Made by a program: the position numbers and the translations under genes. DNA of 42,822 bases from Mycolicibacterium peregrinum. GTDB lineage: Bacteria > Actinomycetota > Actinomycetes > Mycobacteriales > Mycobacteriaceae. The stretch covers positions 1 to 42,822 of the forward strand of contig NZ_LZSY01000145.1 of assembly GCF_001665625.1 (NCBI RefSeq), written 5' to 3'. The notes beneath the pieces were generated by a model. That model had not been told where the DNA came from and did no database searches. It worked only from the letters and a program-made list of their open reading frames with translations. Shown here in pieces: positions 23,134 through 31,581 of this stretch; position 1 is the stretch's first letter, and every line of letters begins with the position of its first letter.

Positions 23134-24156
23134 GTGACCTCATACCTGATGCCCGCCGAGGGCGCACCGCAGGATCGGGTGTGGATGGCCTTTCCTTCGG
23201 ATGGCTATTCGCTCGGGGACACCGAGCAGGCGCGCCATGAGGCCCGGTCCACCTGGGCCGCCGTGGCTCATGCCGTGGGGCAGTTCGAACCGGTCACGAT
23301 GCTCGTCGACCCCGCCGAGCTCGCGGTCGCGAAACGCTATGTGTCTCAAGACATCGAGCTCATCGAGGCGCCGTTGAACGATGCCTGGATGCGGGATATC
23401 GGGCCCACGTTCGTGCACGCCGACGACGGGTCGGTGGCTGCCGTCGACTGGACGTTCAACGGTTGGGGCGCCCAGGACTGGGCACGTTGGGACCGCGACG
23501 CCAAGATCGGGGCGATGGTGGGCGAACTCGCGGGCGTCACCGTCGTGCCGTCCGCGCTCGTCAACGAGGGCGGAGGTATCCAGACCGACGGGCACGGCAC
23601 GGTGCTGGTCACCGAGACCGTGCAACTCGACCCGCACCGAAATTCCGGCGCCACCAAGGCCGGTGTGGAGACCGAACTGGCGCGGACCATCGGAGCGACC
23701 GACGTGGTGTGGCTGCCGTACGGACTGACCCGAGACAGCCAGCGCTACGGCACGCGCGGTCACGTCGACATCGTCGCGGCCCTCACCGCTCCGGGGCGTC
23801 TGCTCCTGCATACCCAGCGCGACGAATCACATCCGGACAGCATGGTGTGCAAAGGGATTCGATCGGCCGTCGAAGACAGGTTCGACATCGTCGAGATGCC
23901 CGCGCCGGCCACTCTCACCGATGCCGACGGTTACGTCGACTACAGCTACATCAACCACCTGGTTGTCAACGGCGGCGTGATCGCCTGCGCATTCGATGAT
24001 CCGCACGACGCGGAGGCGCGGGCGATCCTGGCCGAGCAGTATCCCGGCCGCGAGGTCGTGGCCGTCGACGCCCGCCCACTCTTCGAGCGTGGCGGTGGAA
24101 TCCATTGCATCACCCAACAACAACCATCCCCGATCCAGAGGGAGGCCGTCGCATGA
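23134..24156 (+). CDS. aguA: Agmatine deiminase (peptidyl-arginine deiminase fold)
   Basis: 340 residues from GTG 23134, with AGGAAC upstream; TTG 23131 is possible. Converts agmatine to N-carbamoylputrescine and ammonia. Seen: the opening MPAEGAPQDRVWMAFP; NDAWMRDIGPTFV with the substrate-binding Asp; NGWGAQDWARWDRD; NEGGGIQTDGHGT; GHVDIVAAL with the catalytic His; and FERGGGIHCITQQQP with the nucleophile Cys near 325. All catalytic positions are kept. Its stop overlaps the next start (ATGA). Confidence 0.93.
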   Translation: MTSYLMPAEGAPQDRVWMAFPSDGYSLGDTEQARHEARSTWAAVAHAVGQFEPVTMLVDPAELAVAKRYVSQDIELIEAPLNDAWMRDIGPTFVHADDGSVAAVDWTFNGWGAQDWARWDRDAKIGAMVGELAGVTVVPSALVNEGGGIQTDGHGTVLVTETVQLDPHRNSGATKAGVETELARTIGATDVVWLPYGLTRDSQRYGTRGHVDIVAALTAPGRLLLHTQRDESHPDSMVCKGIRSAVEDRFDIVEMPAPATLTDADGYVDYSYINHLVVNGGVIACAFDDPHDAEARAILAEQYPGREVVAVDARPLFERGGGIHCITQQQPSPIQREAVA

Positions 24157-25790
24157 CCGCCCGCAATGCGCCGCCCGAGCTCGGTGCGAGCTCCACCTTG
24201 TTCCACGGCGGCGTGATCTGGACGCCCGGCCACACCACCGACGCACTGCTCGTTGCCGACGGTGTGGTGCGCGCAGTCGGCGCCGACGCACTGGCGGCCA
24301 CGGCCGACCGGACGGTGGACCTCGAAGGTGGATTCCTGATGCCTTCGTTCGGTGACGGTCACGCCCACCCGCTGTTCGGCGGTCTGGAATCGGCAGGACC
24401 TGCGGTGCGGCCATGTGAGTCGATCGACCAGATCGTAGCGGCGGTCAAAGAATTCGCAGATTCGAACCCCGATCAGGAGTGGATCGTCGGGGCATCGTAT
24501 GACGGCAGTCTCGCTCCCGGCGGACTGTTCGACGCGCGCTGGCTCGACGCCGCGGTCCCGGACCGGCCAGTGGTGTTGCGTGCCTGGGACTATCACACCC
24601 TGTGGGTCAACTCGGTCGCACTGCAGCGGGCCGGCATCACCGCCGACACCCCGGAGCCGGCCCTCGGGGAGATCCCGCGTCGCGAGGACGGCACCCCGCT
24701 GGGCACGCTGCGGGAATGGGGCGCCACGGACCTGATCACCGCGGTCATGCCGCCCCGTGACGAAGCGGTGCGGATCGCCGCATTGGGCACGGCCGCCGAC
24801 TACTACCTGGCCCATGGCGTGACGTGGGTTCAGGATGCCTGGGTCGAACCGGCCGAACTCGATGCCTACCTCGCGGCGGCCCGAGACGGCGCCCTGCGGA
24901 TGCGCTTCAACTTGGCGTTCTACGCCGATCCGCGTCACTTCGACACGCAGGTAACGCAATACGCCGCGGCCAGAGACCGGGTTGTGGCGATGGGTTCGCC
25001 GCTGCTGACCGCGCAGACCGTGAAATTCTTCGCCGACGGGGTGGTGGAGAACGAGACCGGCGCCCTGCTCGAGCCCTACTGTTCGGGCCTGCACTCCCAC
25101 GGTATGCAGTTGTGGGAAGGCGATGCTCTGGCGGAGGCGGCCAGGAAAGTCGACGAGCTGGGCCTGCAGATCCATATCCACGCCATCGGCGATGCCGCGG
25201 TCCGCCAGGCCCTGGACGCCATCGAATACGTTGCGCGGCACAATGGTCCACGCGACCGACGCCCGGTGATCGCGCACGCTCAGCTCGTGGACGACGCCGA
25301 CCTCGGGCGATTCTCCGAACTCGGAGTGATCCCGAACATGCAGCCGTTGTGGGCGCAGATGGATGCCCTGATGACGGTGCTCACGATCCCGCGACTGGGG
25401 GCCCAGCGTGCGGATCGGCAGTACCGGATGCGGACCCTGGAGAATTCCGGTGCGGCATTGGCGTTCGGATCGGATTGGCCGGTCTCTTCGGGTGCGCCGT
25501 TGGACGGCATCGCGGTGGCGGTGTCGCGGTGCACCTCCGACGGTGAGCCGGCCGGGGGGTGGACACCCGAAGAGGTGCTCCCGATCGAGCCCGCCCTGGC
25601 CTCCTACACCGGAGCCGTGGCGTATCAGGCCTTTGCCGAAGCTGATTGGGGCCACATCGCGCCAGGGGCGAGTGCCGATCTCGTCTGGCTGGACCGTGAT
25701 CCGAGGTATATCCCCCCGTCGGAACTGTCACAGGTGCAAGTGCGCGCCACCTATCTCCAAGGCACACAGGTCTATTCGGCCGCAGAATGA
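24153..25790 (+). CDS. YtcJ-like amidohydrolase
   Basis: 545 residues from ATG 24153, with GAGGGAGG upstream; the start overlaps the aguA stop. Metal-dependent amidohydrolase of the Amidohydro_3/YtcJ group. Seen: LMPSFGDGHAHPLFGG with the HxH metal pair, VKFFADGVVENETGALLEPY at the carbamylated-Lys region, IHIHAIGDAAVRQALDA, VIAHAQLVDDAD and ALAFGSDWPVSSGAPLDGI with the late metal Asp. Substrate unknown. In this operon it may cleave an N-acyl or cyclic derivative of agmatine, putrescine or 4-guanidinobutyrate; that is inference. Confidence 0.85.
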   Translation: MTARNAPPELGASSTLFHGGVIWTPGHTTDALLVADGVVRAVGADALAATADRTVDLEGGFLMPSFGDGHAHPLFGGLESAGPAVRPCESIDQIVAAVKEFADSNPDQEWIVGASYDGSLAPGGLFDARWLDAAVPDRPVVLRAWDYHTLWVNSVALQRAGITADTPEPALGEIPRREDGTPLGTLREWGATDLITAVMPPRDEAVRIAALGTAADYYLAHGVTWVQDAWVEPAELDAYLAAARDGALRMRFNLAFYADPRHFDTQVTQYAAARDRVVAMGSPLLTAQTVKFFADGVVENETGALLEPYCSGLHSHGMQLWEGDALAEAARKVDELGLQIHIHAIGDAAVRQALDAIEYVARHNGPRDRRPVIAHAQLVDDADLGRFSELGVIPNMQPLWAQMDALMTVLTIPRLGAQRADRQYRMRTLENSGAALAFGSDWPVSSGAPLDGIAVAVSRCTSDGEPAGGWTPEEVLPIEPALASYTGAVAYQAFAEADWGHIAPGASADLVWLDRDPRYIPPSELSQVQVRATYLQGTQVYSAAE

Positions 25791-25801
25791 GAGGAAATGT
25801 C

Positions 25802-27145
25802 ATGGCCGATTTGGCTGAGGCCACCGAGGGGCGGTTGCGCCGCGCGCTCGGGCTGCCGTCGTTGGTGCTGTTCGGTCTGGTCTACATGGTGCCGCTCACG
25901 GTCTTCACCACCTATGGCATCGTCACCCAGACCACCGGCGGCAGGTTGTCCGTCGCATACCTGGTCACTTTGGCCGCCATGGTGTTCACCGCGCGTTCCT
26001 ACGCCAGGATGGCCGTCGCCTATCCAGTTGCGGGATCGGCATATACGTACACCCAGAAGTCGTTCGGCGCGCCGATCGGATTCCTCGCCGGCTGGTCACT
26101 GCTGCTGGATTACCTGTTCCTGCCGATGATCAACTACCTGGTGATCGGCATCTATCTCAACGCCGCGGTTCCGGCGATCCCCGGTTGGGTGTTCGTCGTG
26201 CTGTCCATCGCGGGGGTGACGGTGCTCAACATTGTCGGCATCGTGTCGGTGGCGCGGGCGAATCTCGTCATCATCGCGATACAGGCGATCTTCATCGTGA
26301 CTTTCTTGGTGTTGGCCTGTTCCAAGGTGTTCAGCCTGGGCGCGGTGGACCTGATGGCCCCCTTCCATGGTGACGGCGGCGCAACGGGATTCAGTCCGGT
26401 GCTGGCCGGCGCGGCCATCCTGTGCCTGTCGTTCCTGGGGTTCGACGCGGTGTCCACGCTGTCGGAGGAAGCCAAGGATCCCAAGCGGTCCGTTCCGCGG
26501 GCGATCATGATCGCCACCGTGGTGGCCGGGGTGATCTTCGTCGTGCTGTCCTATCTCGGGCAGCTGGTGTTCCCCTCCAACCAGTTCACCGATGTCGAGT
26601 CCGGATCGCTGGATCTGATGCTGACAGCGGGCGGCCAGTTCCTTCAGACCTTCTTCACCGCGGCGTATGTCGCCGGTGCGCTCGGATCCGCGATCGCGTC
26701 GCAGGCGTCGGTGGCCCGGATCCTGTATGCCATGGGGCGCGACGGGATCCTGCCGCGCTCGTTCTTCGGTCACGTCTCGCCGCGGTTCGCCACTCCGGTG
26801 TACGCGATCCTGGCGGTGTCAGTCGTGTCGCTGCTGGCCACCGTGATCAGCCTGACCACCCTGGCCTCGGTGATCAGTTTCGGTGCACTGGTGGCGTTTT
26901 CGGTGGTGAACCTGTCGGTGATCAAGCACTATTTCGTCGACCGGCAGGAGCGCGACGGTGCCAGGGTGATCAGCAATCTCGTGCTGCCGATGATCGGCTT
27001 CCTGCTGACCGTGTGGCTGTGGACCAGCTTGTCGGGGCTGACGTTGGTGATCGGGTTGACTTGGCTGGCAGTGGGATTCGTGTGGCTGGCCGGAGTTACT
27101 CGTGGCTTCCAGTGGCCGACGCCGGTACTGGACTTGAAGGAGTAA
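25802..27145 (+). CDS. PuuP-like putrescine/amine permease (APC family)
   Basis: 447 residues from ATG 25802 (AGAGGAAA upstream); ATG 25787, overlapping the previous stop, would add five residues. Twelve-helix APC transporter. It follows recalled E. coli PuuP closely: MVPLTVFTTYGIVTQTTGG; PVAGSAYTYTQKSFG; LLLDYLFLPMINYLV; LSFLGFDAVSTLSEEAKDP; ASQASVARILYAMGRDGILP; ISFGALVAFSVVNLSVIKHY. Import of putrescine or agmatine by proton symport is therefore likely and fits the enzymes upstream. Last gene of the operon, followed by a long hairpin. Confidence 0.9.
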   Translation: MADLAEATEGRLRRALGLPSLVLFGLVYMVPLTVFTTYGIVTQTTGGRLSVAYLVTLAAMVFTARSYARMAVAYPVAGSAYTYTQKSFGAPIGFLAGWSLLLDYLFLPMINYLVIGIYLNAAVPAIPGWVFVVLSIAGVTVLNIVGIVSVARANLVIIAIQAIFIVTFLVLACSKVFSLGAVDLMAPFHGDGGATGFSPVLAGAAILCLSFLGFDAVSTLSEEAKDPKRSVPRAIMIATVVAGVIFVVLSYLGQLVFPSNQFTDVESGSLDLMLTAGGQFLQTFFTAAYVAGALGSAIASQASVARILYAMGRDGILPRSFFGHVSPRFATPVYAILAVSVVSLLATVISLTTLASVISFGALVAFSVVNLSVIKHYFVDRQERDGARVISNLVLPMIGFLLTVWLWTSLSGLTLVIGLTWLAVGFVWLAGVTRGFQWPTPVLDLKE

Positions 27146-27168
27146 CTGACCGCCTGTGAATGCCTGCC

Positions 27169-27223
27169 GAGTGGCCACTTGTGACACGCGATTACGCGAA
27201 AGGCGTGCGACAAGTGGCCATTC
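27169..27223. terminator. Large stem-loop between the permease and ohr
   Basis: GAGTGGCCACTTGT (27169-27182) pairs with ACAAGTGGCCATTC (27210-27223), 14 bp with one G-U. Inside the loop, CACGC (27185-27189) pairs with GCGTG (27203-27207). It lies between convergent genes and probably terminates both. There is no U-tract. It could also be a copy of a dispersed palindromic element. Confidence 0.7.
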
Positions 27224-27237
27224 GATCCACTGCTCCG

Positions 27238-27660
27238 TCAGGCGACGCTGATGGTCACGTCGATGTTGCCGCGGGTGGCCTTCGAGTACGGGCAGACCTG
27301 GTGCGCGTCATCGGCGATGGCCTGGGCGGTCTCCCGATCGACACCGGGGATGGTGACGTTCAGCCGTGCCCGCAGTGAGAATGCCCCGTCGGTGTTGAGC
27401 AGGTCTACCTCGGCATCCACGGCGGTCTCGGCGGGCAGCTTCACGTCGTGCTTGCCCGCGGTCAGGCCCATGGCGCTCAGGAAGCAGGCCGACCAGCCCG
27501 CCGCGAACAACTGCTCGGGGTTGGTGCCGGAGCCGTTGCCTCCGGGCGGGGTGAGCTGGATGTCGAGGTTGCCGTCGGAGCTGTAGGCCTCACCCTGACG
27601 CCCGCCGGTGGTGTGGGTCTGGGCGGTGTACAGCACGTTGTCGGTCTGGCTGGTGGTCAC
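27238..27660 (-). CDS. ohr: Organic hydroperoxide resistance protein
   Basis: 140 residues from GTG 27660, chosen because GAAGGAG lies 6-7 nt upstream and the length is then normal for Ohr. A thiol peroxidase of the OsmC/Ohr family that reduces organic and fatty-acid hydroperoxides using lipoylated partners. Seen: GGRQGEAYSSDG with the catalytic Arg; NPEQLFAAGWSACFLSAM with peroxidatic C59 and E49; and VCPYSKATRGNIDVTISV with resolving C123. It is divergent to ohrR, and the 113-nt region between them holds the ohrR promoter. Matches the M. smegmatis ohr/ohrR pair. Confidence 0.95.
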   Translation of the reverse strand: MTTSQTDNVLYTAQTHTTGGRQGEAYSSDGNLDIQLTPPGGNGSGTNPEQLFAAGWSACFLSAMGLTAGKHDVKLPAETAVDAEVDLLNTDGAFSLRARLNVTIPGVDRETAQAIADDAHQVCPYSKATRGNIDVTISVA

Positions 27661-27749
27661 GGCGTTCTCCTTCGGGTGGATGATCGGCTCCAATTGGACG
27701 CGTTAGAGATGAACGCGGGGTGGTCATGTATTTCATCCCGTCCGACTAA

Positions 27750-27766
27750 ATCGGATCCGATATAAT
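27750..27766 (+). promoter_or_regulatory. ohrR promoter and palindrome
   Basis: A perfect -10 TATAAT (27761-27766) lies 7 nt before the ohrR ATG, with no ribosome site, so ohrR mRNA is probably leaderless. The 12-bp palindrome ATCGGATCCGAT (27750-27761) abuts the -10 and is the candidate OhrR operator for both ohr and ohrR. Confidence 0.7.
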
Positions 27767-27773
27767 TTGGACC

Positions 27774-28235
27774 ATGGCGCCCGAGGCTCCGCAACTCTCC
27801 GATTTCCTGTGCTTTGCCGTCTACTCGGCCAACCTCGCGTACGGCAAGGCCTACAAGCCGATCCTGGATCGGCACGGCATCACGTATACGCAGTACATCG
27901 CGCTCGTCGCGCTCTCGGAGCAGGATCACCAGACGGTCGGCGGCCTCGGGGAGAAGCTGTTCCTGGAGTCGAACACGCTGACGCCGATCCTCAAGCGGCT
28001 CGAAGCGCTGGGATACGTGACGCGGCAACGCGATCCCGACGACGAGCGTCAGGTGCGCGTGAGCCTCACCGACGCCGGCCGCGCGCTCCGGGCGCAGACC
28101 CTGGAGATGGACCTCTTGGCCGCGACGGGGCTGTCGCTGGACGAACTCAAGACGATGCAGCGCGGCGTGTCCACGCTGCGGGACAACCTGCGCAACTACT
28201 CGCGATCCGACGTTGATCCTGCGGCCACGGCGTGA
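27774..28235 (+). CDS. ohrR: MarR-family organic peroxide sensor
   Basis: 153 residues. A repressor released when its cysteine is oxidised by organic peroxide. Seen: LSDFLCFAVYSANLAYGKAY with the sensing C13, the only Cys, so it is a one-cysteine OhrR that needs a small thiol for lasting oxidation; GITYTQYIALVALSE; and the winged helix GGLGEKLFLESNTLTPILKRLEALGYVTRQRDPDDERQVRVSLT. Leaderless start at 27774. Its last 40 nt overlap the convergent MFS-USP gene. Confidence 0.93.
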   Translation: MAPEAPQLSDFLCFAVYSANLAYGKAYKPILDRHGITYTQYIALVALSEQDHQTVGGLGEKLFLESNTLTPILKRLEALGYVTRQRDPDDERQVRVSLTDAGRALRAQTLEMDLLAATGLSLDELKTMQRGVSTLRDNLRNYSRSDVDPAATA

Positions 28236-30238
28236 ACGTTCGAGTGGCCGGCGCCCTCCACGCAGGGTGGACGTCGACAGTCCTCCGGGATGACCAGGAC
28301 CGGGGTGGTGGAGTGCGCGACGACGGCGCCGGCCACGCTGCCTTCCAGGTGGCCCAGCAGTCCGCTGCGCCGGTGTGGGCCGACAACGATCAGGCTGGCA
28401 TTGAGTTCCTGAGCCGTCTCGACGATGCCTTTCCAGATCGGCGCCGCTTCGACCGTCACGCTGCGGGCGGAGAAACCCGCCCTGGTGGCCAGCGATGCGC
28501 CGTGAGCAGCCGTCTGCTCGGCGGCCCGTCGTACCTCGGTCGCCTGGTCGGCGTCGAAATGCGTCGTCTCGACCGGCGTGAATCCGACATCCACCGGCTG
28601 CCAGACACAGACCACCACGGCGTCGCGACCGACCGGCAGTTCGGCCGCGGCGCGTTCGATGGCGCCGGCGGCGCGTTGTGATCCGTCATAGGCGAACAGC
28701 ACCGGTCCGGTCGCAGCAACAGGCATCGCTCCCGCCTCGGATGCCGTCACCCGCCGGTCACGGCTTGATGCGGGGATCGGGGCGGGCAGGCCGGGCCGGA
28801 GCCGCGCCAGCAGCGGCGGCGAGTACCAGGCCGGCGATTCACCGTCGAGGAACTGGTCGAGGTCGGGTGTCTGGGGCCGGGCGCCGCTGAGCGCATAGAC
28901 GGCCACTCCGAAGACAGCGCCACCGACGGCCAGTCCGAATCCGATCCACAGGGCGTCGCCGGCGCCCGCGGTGAGACCGCCGGCCGCTCTGGCCGCGAAA
29001 TGGGCGAAGATCGGCGCCACCATGAAGGCGGCCACGGCCCGCAACAACTCGATGATCGCGAACACGCGCTGAAGGCTGTTGGACTGCAGCGAGAATCCGG
29101 CGACGAACAGTGCAGGGGCCACCGTGGCGCCCAGCGCCAGCCCGGTCAGCGCCGAGGCGAGCAGGGCCAGCGGTTGATTGGCCGGGATGGCGAGCCGAAA
29201 CAGCAAGATCCCGGCGGCGAGCAGGCCCATGCCGACGAGCGGAAGGTAGTGCATCGACCGTTTCGAGATGACCGAACCGAACACGAACGCCATCACGATC
29301 GCGCCGCCGAGTTCCGGCAGGTACAGCAGCCCCACCTGTACCGGGCTGTAGGTCTCCATGAAGACCTGGGCTGTCAGCGCGGTCGCCGCCACCGACGCGG
29401 CCGCCGCGAACAGCGCGACTCCGACGCCGGCCACGGGAATCGCACTGGTCAGCATGGTGCGCACGGTCAGCAACGGCCGGCGGGACCGGAACTGATACAC
29501 GATGAGCAGCACGATCAGGGCCAGGCCGCCGAGCATCGGCACGATCGCCACCGGGTCGGTGAATTCATGGCTGGTCAGTTGTGCGGCACCGATGAAAGCG
29601 GCGGCGCAGCCGACCGACGCCAACCCGATGGCCCGCAGGTCACGCGGTGCGTCGAGGTCGGCAGGTGGAGCGTCCTCGAAGGTCAGGGCCGCCATGACAA
29701 GGGCTCCGACGGCGATCGCGGCAATGATCCAGAACAGTGGCCGCCACGCGAGAGCTTCGGCCTGCGCACCACCGATGAACGGGCCGAGCGCGACGGCCCC
29801 GAACACGCACATGTTCATGATCACCGCGGTGTGCCGCAGCTTGTCCCTGGGGAAGCCGATCGTCAGCGGCGGGGCAGCGGCGATCAGCAGCATGCTGGTG
29901 GCCAGACCCTGCAGGATGTGACCGCCGATGAACATCGCCCCGTTGACCGCCGACGCGGCGATCACCGACCCCAGGACCAGGACGACTGCATAGGCCAACA
30001 GCATCCTGCGCTGGGGCAGGTGCTGGGCGAACTGCACGGCGAGGACCGTGCCCACCGCATAGGCGGCATTGCCCAGGCCGAAGCCGAGGCTCATGGTCTG
30101 CGCCGACAGGTTCAGCTGCTCGGAGATGATCGGTACCAGCGGATCGACCGCGGCAGACAACGCCAGGTAGGGGATCAACGCCAGGGTGACCATGGCGGCC
30201 ACCGCGGGGTACCGGCCGGCGAGCGGACCTTGACGCAT
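28196..30238 (-). CDS. MFS transporter fused to a universal stress protein domain
   Basis: 680 residues. Residues 1-about 455 are an MFS permease with 12-14 helices (GFGLGNAAYAVGTVLAVQFAQHLPQRRMLL; HILQGLATSMLLIAAAPPL). A linker (about 460-510) carries DLDQFLDGESPAWYSPPL. Residues about 511-655 are a USP domain: GPVLFAYDGSQRAAGAIERA, then IVVGPHRRSGLLGHLEGSVAG. The ATP-binding pattern G-x2-G-x9-G(S/T) has R for the second G, so nucleotide binding may be weakened. ATG 30238 lacks a ribosome site; the frame stays open about 20 codons upstream to a stop without a standard start. A Crp-like site lies upstream. A transporter gated by energy or stress state is inferred. Confidence 0.88.
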   Translation of the reverse strand: MRQGPLAGRYPAVAAMVTLALIPYLALSAAVDPLVPIISEQLNLSAQTMSLGFGLGNAAYAVGTVLAVQFAQHLPQRRMLLAYAVVLVLGSVIAASAVNGAMFIGGHILQGLATSMLLIAAAPPLTIGFPRDKLRHTAVIMNMCVFGAVALGPFIGGAQAEALAWRPLFWIIAAIAVGALVMAALTFEDAPPADLDAPRDLRAIGLASVGCAAAFIGAAQLTSHEFTDPVAIVPMLGGLALIVLLIVYQFRSRRPLLTVRTMLTSAIPVAGVGVALFAAAASVAATALTAQVFMETYSPVQVGLLYLPELGGAIVMAFVFGSVISKRSMHYLPLVGMGLLAAGILLFRLAIPANQPLALLASALTGLALGATVAPALFVAGFSLQSNSLQRVFAIIELLRAVAAFMVAPIFAHFAARAAGGLTAGAGDALWIGFGLAVGGAVFGVAVYALSGARPQTPDLDQFLDGESPAWYSPPLLARLRPGLPAPIPASSRDRRVTASEAGAMPVAATGPVLFAYDGSQRAAGAIERAAAELPVGRDAVVVCVWQPVDVGFTPVETTHFDADQATEVRRAAEQTAAHGASLATRAGFSARSVTVEAAPIWKGIVETAQELNASLIVVGPHRRSGLLGHLEGSVAGAVVAHSTTPVLVIPEDCRRPPCVEGAGHSNVHAVAAGSTSDRE

Positions 30239-30553
30239 CAGCGCCGCCCAGTGCGGGCTGTTGGCAGTGCCTGGCGCTGCGGCGCCGCGTTCGGACAGTC
30301 AACTAACGAGTTCGATTGGCGCACGTGTCCGTTTAACTGTCGACACCGCAGTTGTTATTCCGTTGTCGGCGAGTTAATTCCGGATTGTGAAGCGTCTCAC
30401 GTAAATTTGCATAGAACAACGATGTGTTGTAAAAAAGGCCGGTTGCGCTGAGGGGGAAGGCTCATGAAGTTCACAGCGAATTGACAGTGAAATCGATCAA
30501 AGCGCCGTGACTTTGCGTCAAAAGCCGTGTCTACCAGTGCAACTGAATGTCGG
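30239..30553. other. 315-nt intergenic region with a Crp-like site
   Basis: No supported gene. It is AT-richer than its surroundings and serves as the promoter region of the MFS-USP gene (minus strand). Two tiny plus-strand ORFs are present: one at 30422-30451 with a CysCys pair, and one at 30464-30484 behind a strong AGGGGGAAGG; neither leads to a plus-strand gene. Confidence 0.5.
30386..30401. promoter_or_regulatory. Crp-like site upstream of the MFS-USP gene
   Basis: TGTGA-AGCGTC-TCACG matches the mycobacterial Crp pattern TGTGA-N6-TCACA in 9 of 10 positions. It lies about 150 nt before the MFS-USP start, a distance suited to activation. cAMP control of a USP fusion would fit starvation or hypoxia responses. 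Confidence 0.6.
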
Positions 30554-31579
30554 TTACGGCTTGAGCTGCACCTTCAAGTCCTCGCCCGAGCGGGAGAACG
30601 CTTTGGCGTAACCGTCGGCGGCCTCGTCCAGCGACATCGTGGTGGTAAAGATCCCGTCGACGTCGAGACGACCGGCCTGCAGCAGCGGAATCAGTTCCGG
30701 CCAGGTCTGCTGGACCGGCGCGGTGGTGAACCGGATCGTCAGGCTGCGCAGCAGGCAGCCCAGTGCGGGCATCGGATAGGGCTGCAAATCGTGCACGCCG
30801 ACGACGGACACCGTGCCACCGGCCCGAGCGGCGTCGATGGCGTCGTTGATCGAGGCGTCCATGCCCACCGCGTCGATGACGGAGTCCACGCCGAGGCCAC
30901 CGGTGGCTTCCCGGATCGCCTGCGCCGAGGGCGGGGCGAAGGTGATGGCTCCCGAGGCTTCCGCTCGTTCGCGCCGGGCCTCCACCGGGTCGACAGCGAA
31001 AACCTTTGCCGCACCGAGGGTGATGGCGCTGCGCAGGGCGCACATGCCGACCGCGCCCAGGCCGATGACCGCGACGGAACCGCCGACCGGAATGTCGGCG
31101 CGTTTGGCCGCTGCCCAGCCGGTGGCCAGGTTGTCGGTGAGCAGCAGGGCCTGCTCGGTGCTGATGCCCTCCGGCATCTTCAGAAGCTGGAAGTTCGCCG
31201 CCGGTACCGCGAGCAGTTCGGCCTGAGCGCCACCGAGGAATCCGGTGCCGAAGATCTGGGGACCCTGCAGGCAACGGATCGGGTCGTGGGTCGCGCAGCC
31301 ACTGCAGTGCCCGCAGCCGGCCACCGAGGACACCAGCACCTGGTCGCCGACGGCGAATCTGGTGACCTCCGGACCGATTTCGACGATCGTGCCGACGGCC
31401 TCATGTCCGACCGACACCGGATCGGCGATCGGGTAGTGGCCCTCCAGGAAGTGCAGGTCCGATCCGCAGATTGACGCGGCCTCGACCCTGACGACGGCCC
31501 CGTCGGGACCGGGCAGGACCGGGTCAGGCCGGGTCTCGACGCTGACCTTTCCGGAACTGTCGACGACGACTGCGCGCAT
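30554..31579 (-). CDS. Zinc-dependent alcohol dehydrogenase family protein
   Basis: 341 residues, medium-chain dehydrogenase fold. Catalytic zinc ligands in ASICGSDLHF and GHEAVG; structural zinc cysteines in CGHCSGCATHDPIRC (C-x2-C-x2-C-x7-C); Rossmann motif VAVIGLGAVGMCAL (about 172-185) with D after the second strand (VFAVDPVEA), pointing to NAD(H). It starts 2 nt after the stop of the monooxygenase gene and is surely co-transcribed. Together they could oxidise an alcohol to a ketone and then to an ester. Substrate unknown. Confidence 0.92.
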   Translation of the reverse strand: MRAVVVDSSGKVSVETRPDPVLPGPDGAVVRVEAASICGSDLHFLEGHYPIADPVSVGHEAVGTIVEIGPEVTRFAVGDQVLVSSVAGCGHCSGCATHDPIRCLQGPQIFGTGFLGGAQAELLAVPAANFQLLKMPEGISTEQALLLTDNLATGWAAAKRADIPVGGSVAVIGLGAVGMCALRSAITLGAAKVFAVDPVEARRERAEASGAITFAPPSAQAIREATGGLGVDSVIDAVGMDASINDAIDAARAGGTVSVVGVHDLQPYPMPALGCLLRSLTIRFTTAPVQQTWPELIPLLQAGRLDVDGIFTTTMSLDEAADGYAKAFSRSGEDLKVQLKP

Positions 31580-31581
31580 GC

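Noticed and set aside
30422..30451. Nine-codon ORF with a CysCys pair, possibly a cysteine-responsive leaderless leader peptide
   Set aside because: No TANNNT element at the right distance, only two Cys, and no plus-strand gene downstream to regulate.
30464..30484. Six-codon ORF behind a strong AGGGGGAAGG
   Set aside because: It stops at once and nothing in any frame continues as a recognisable gene, so it is not a supported remnant.
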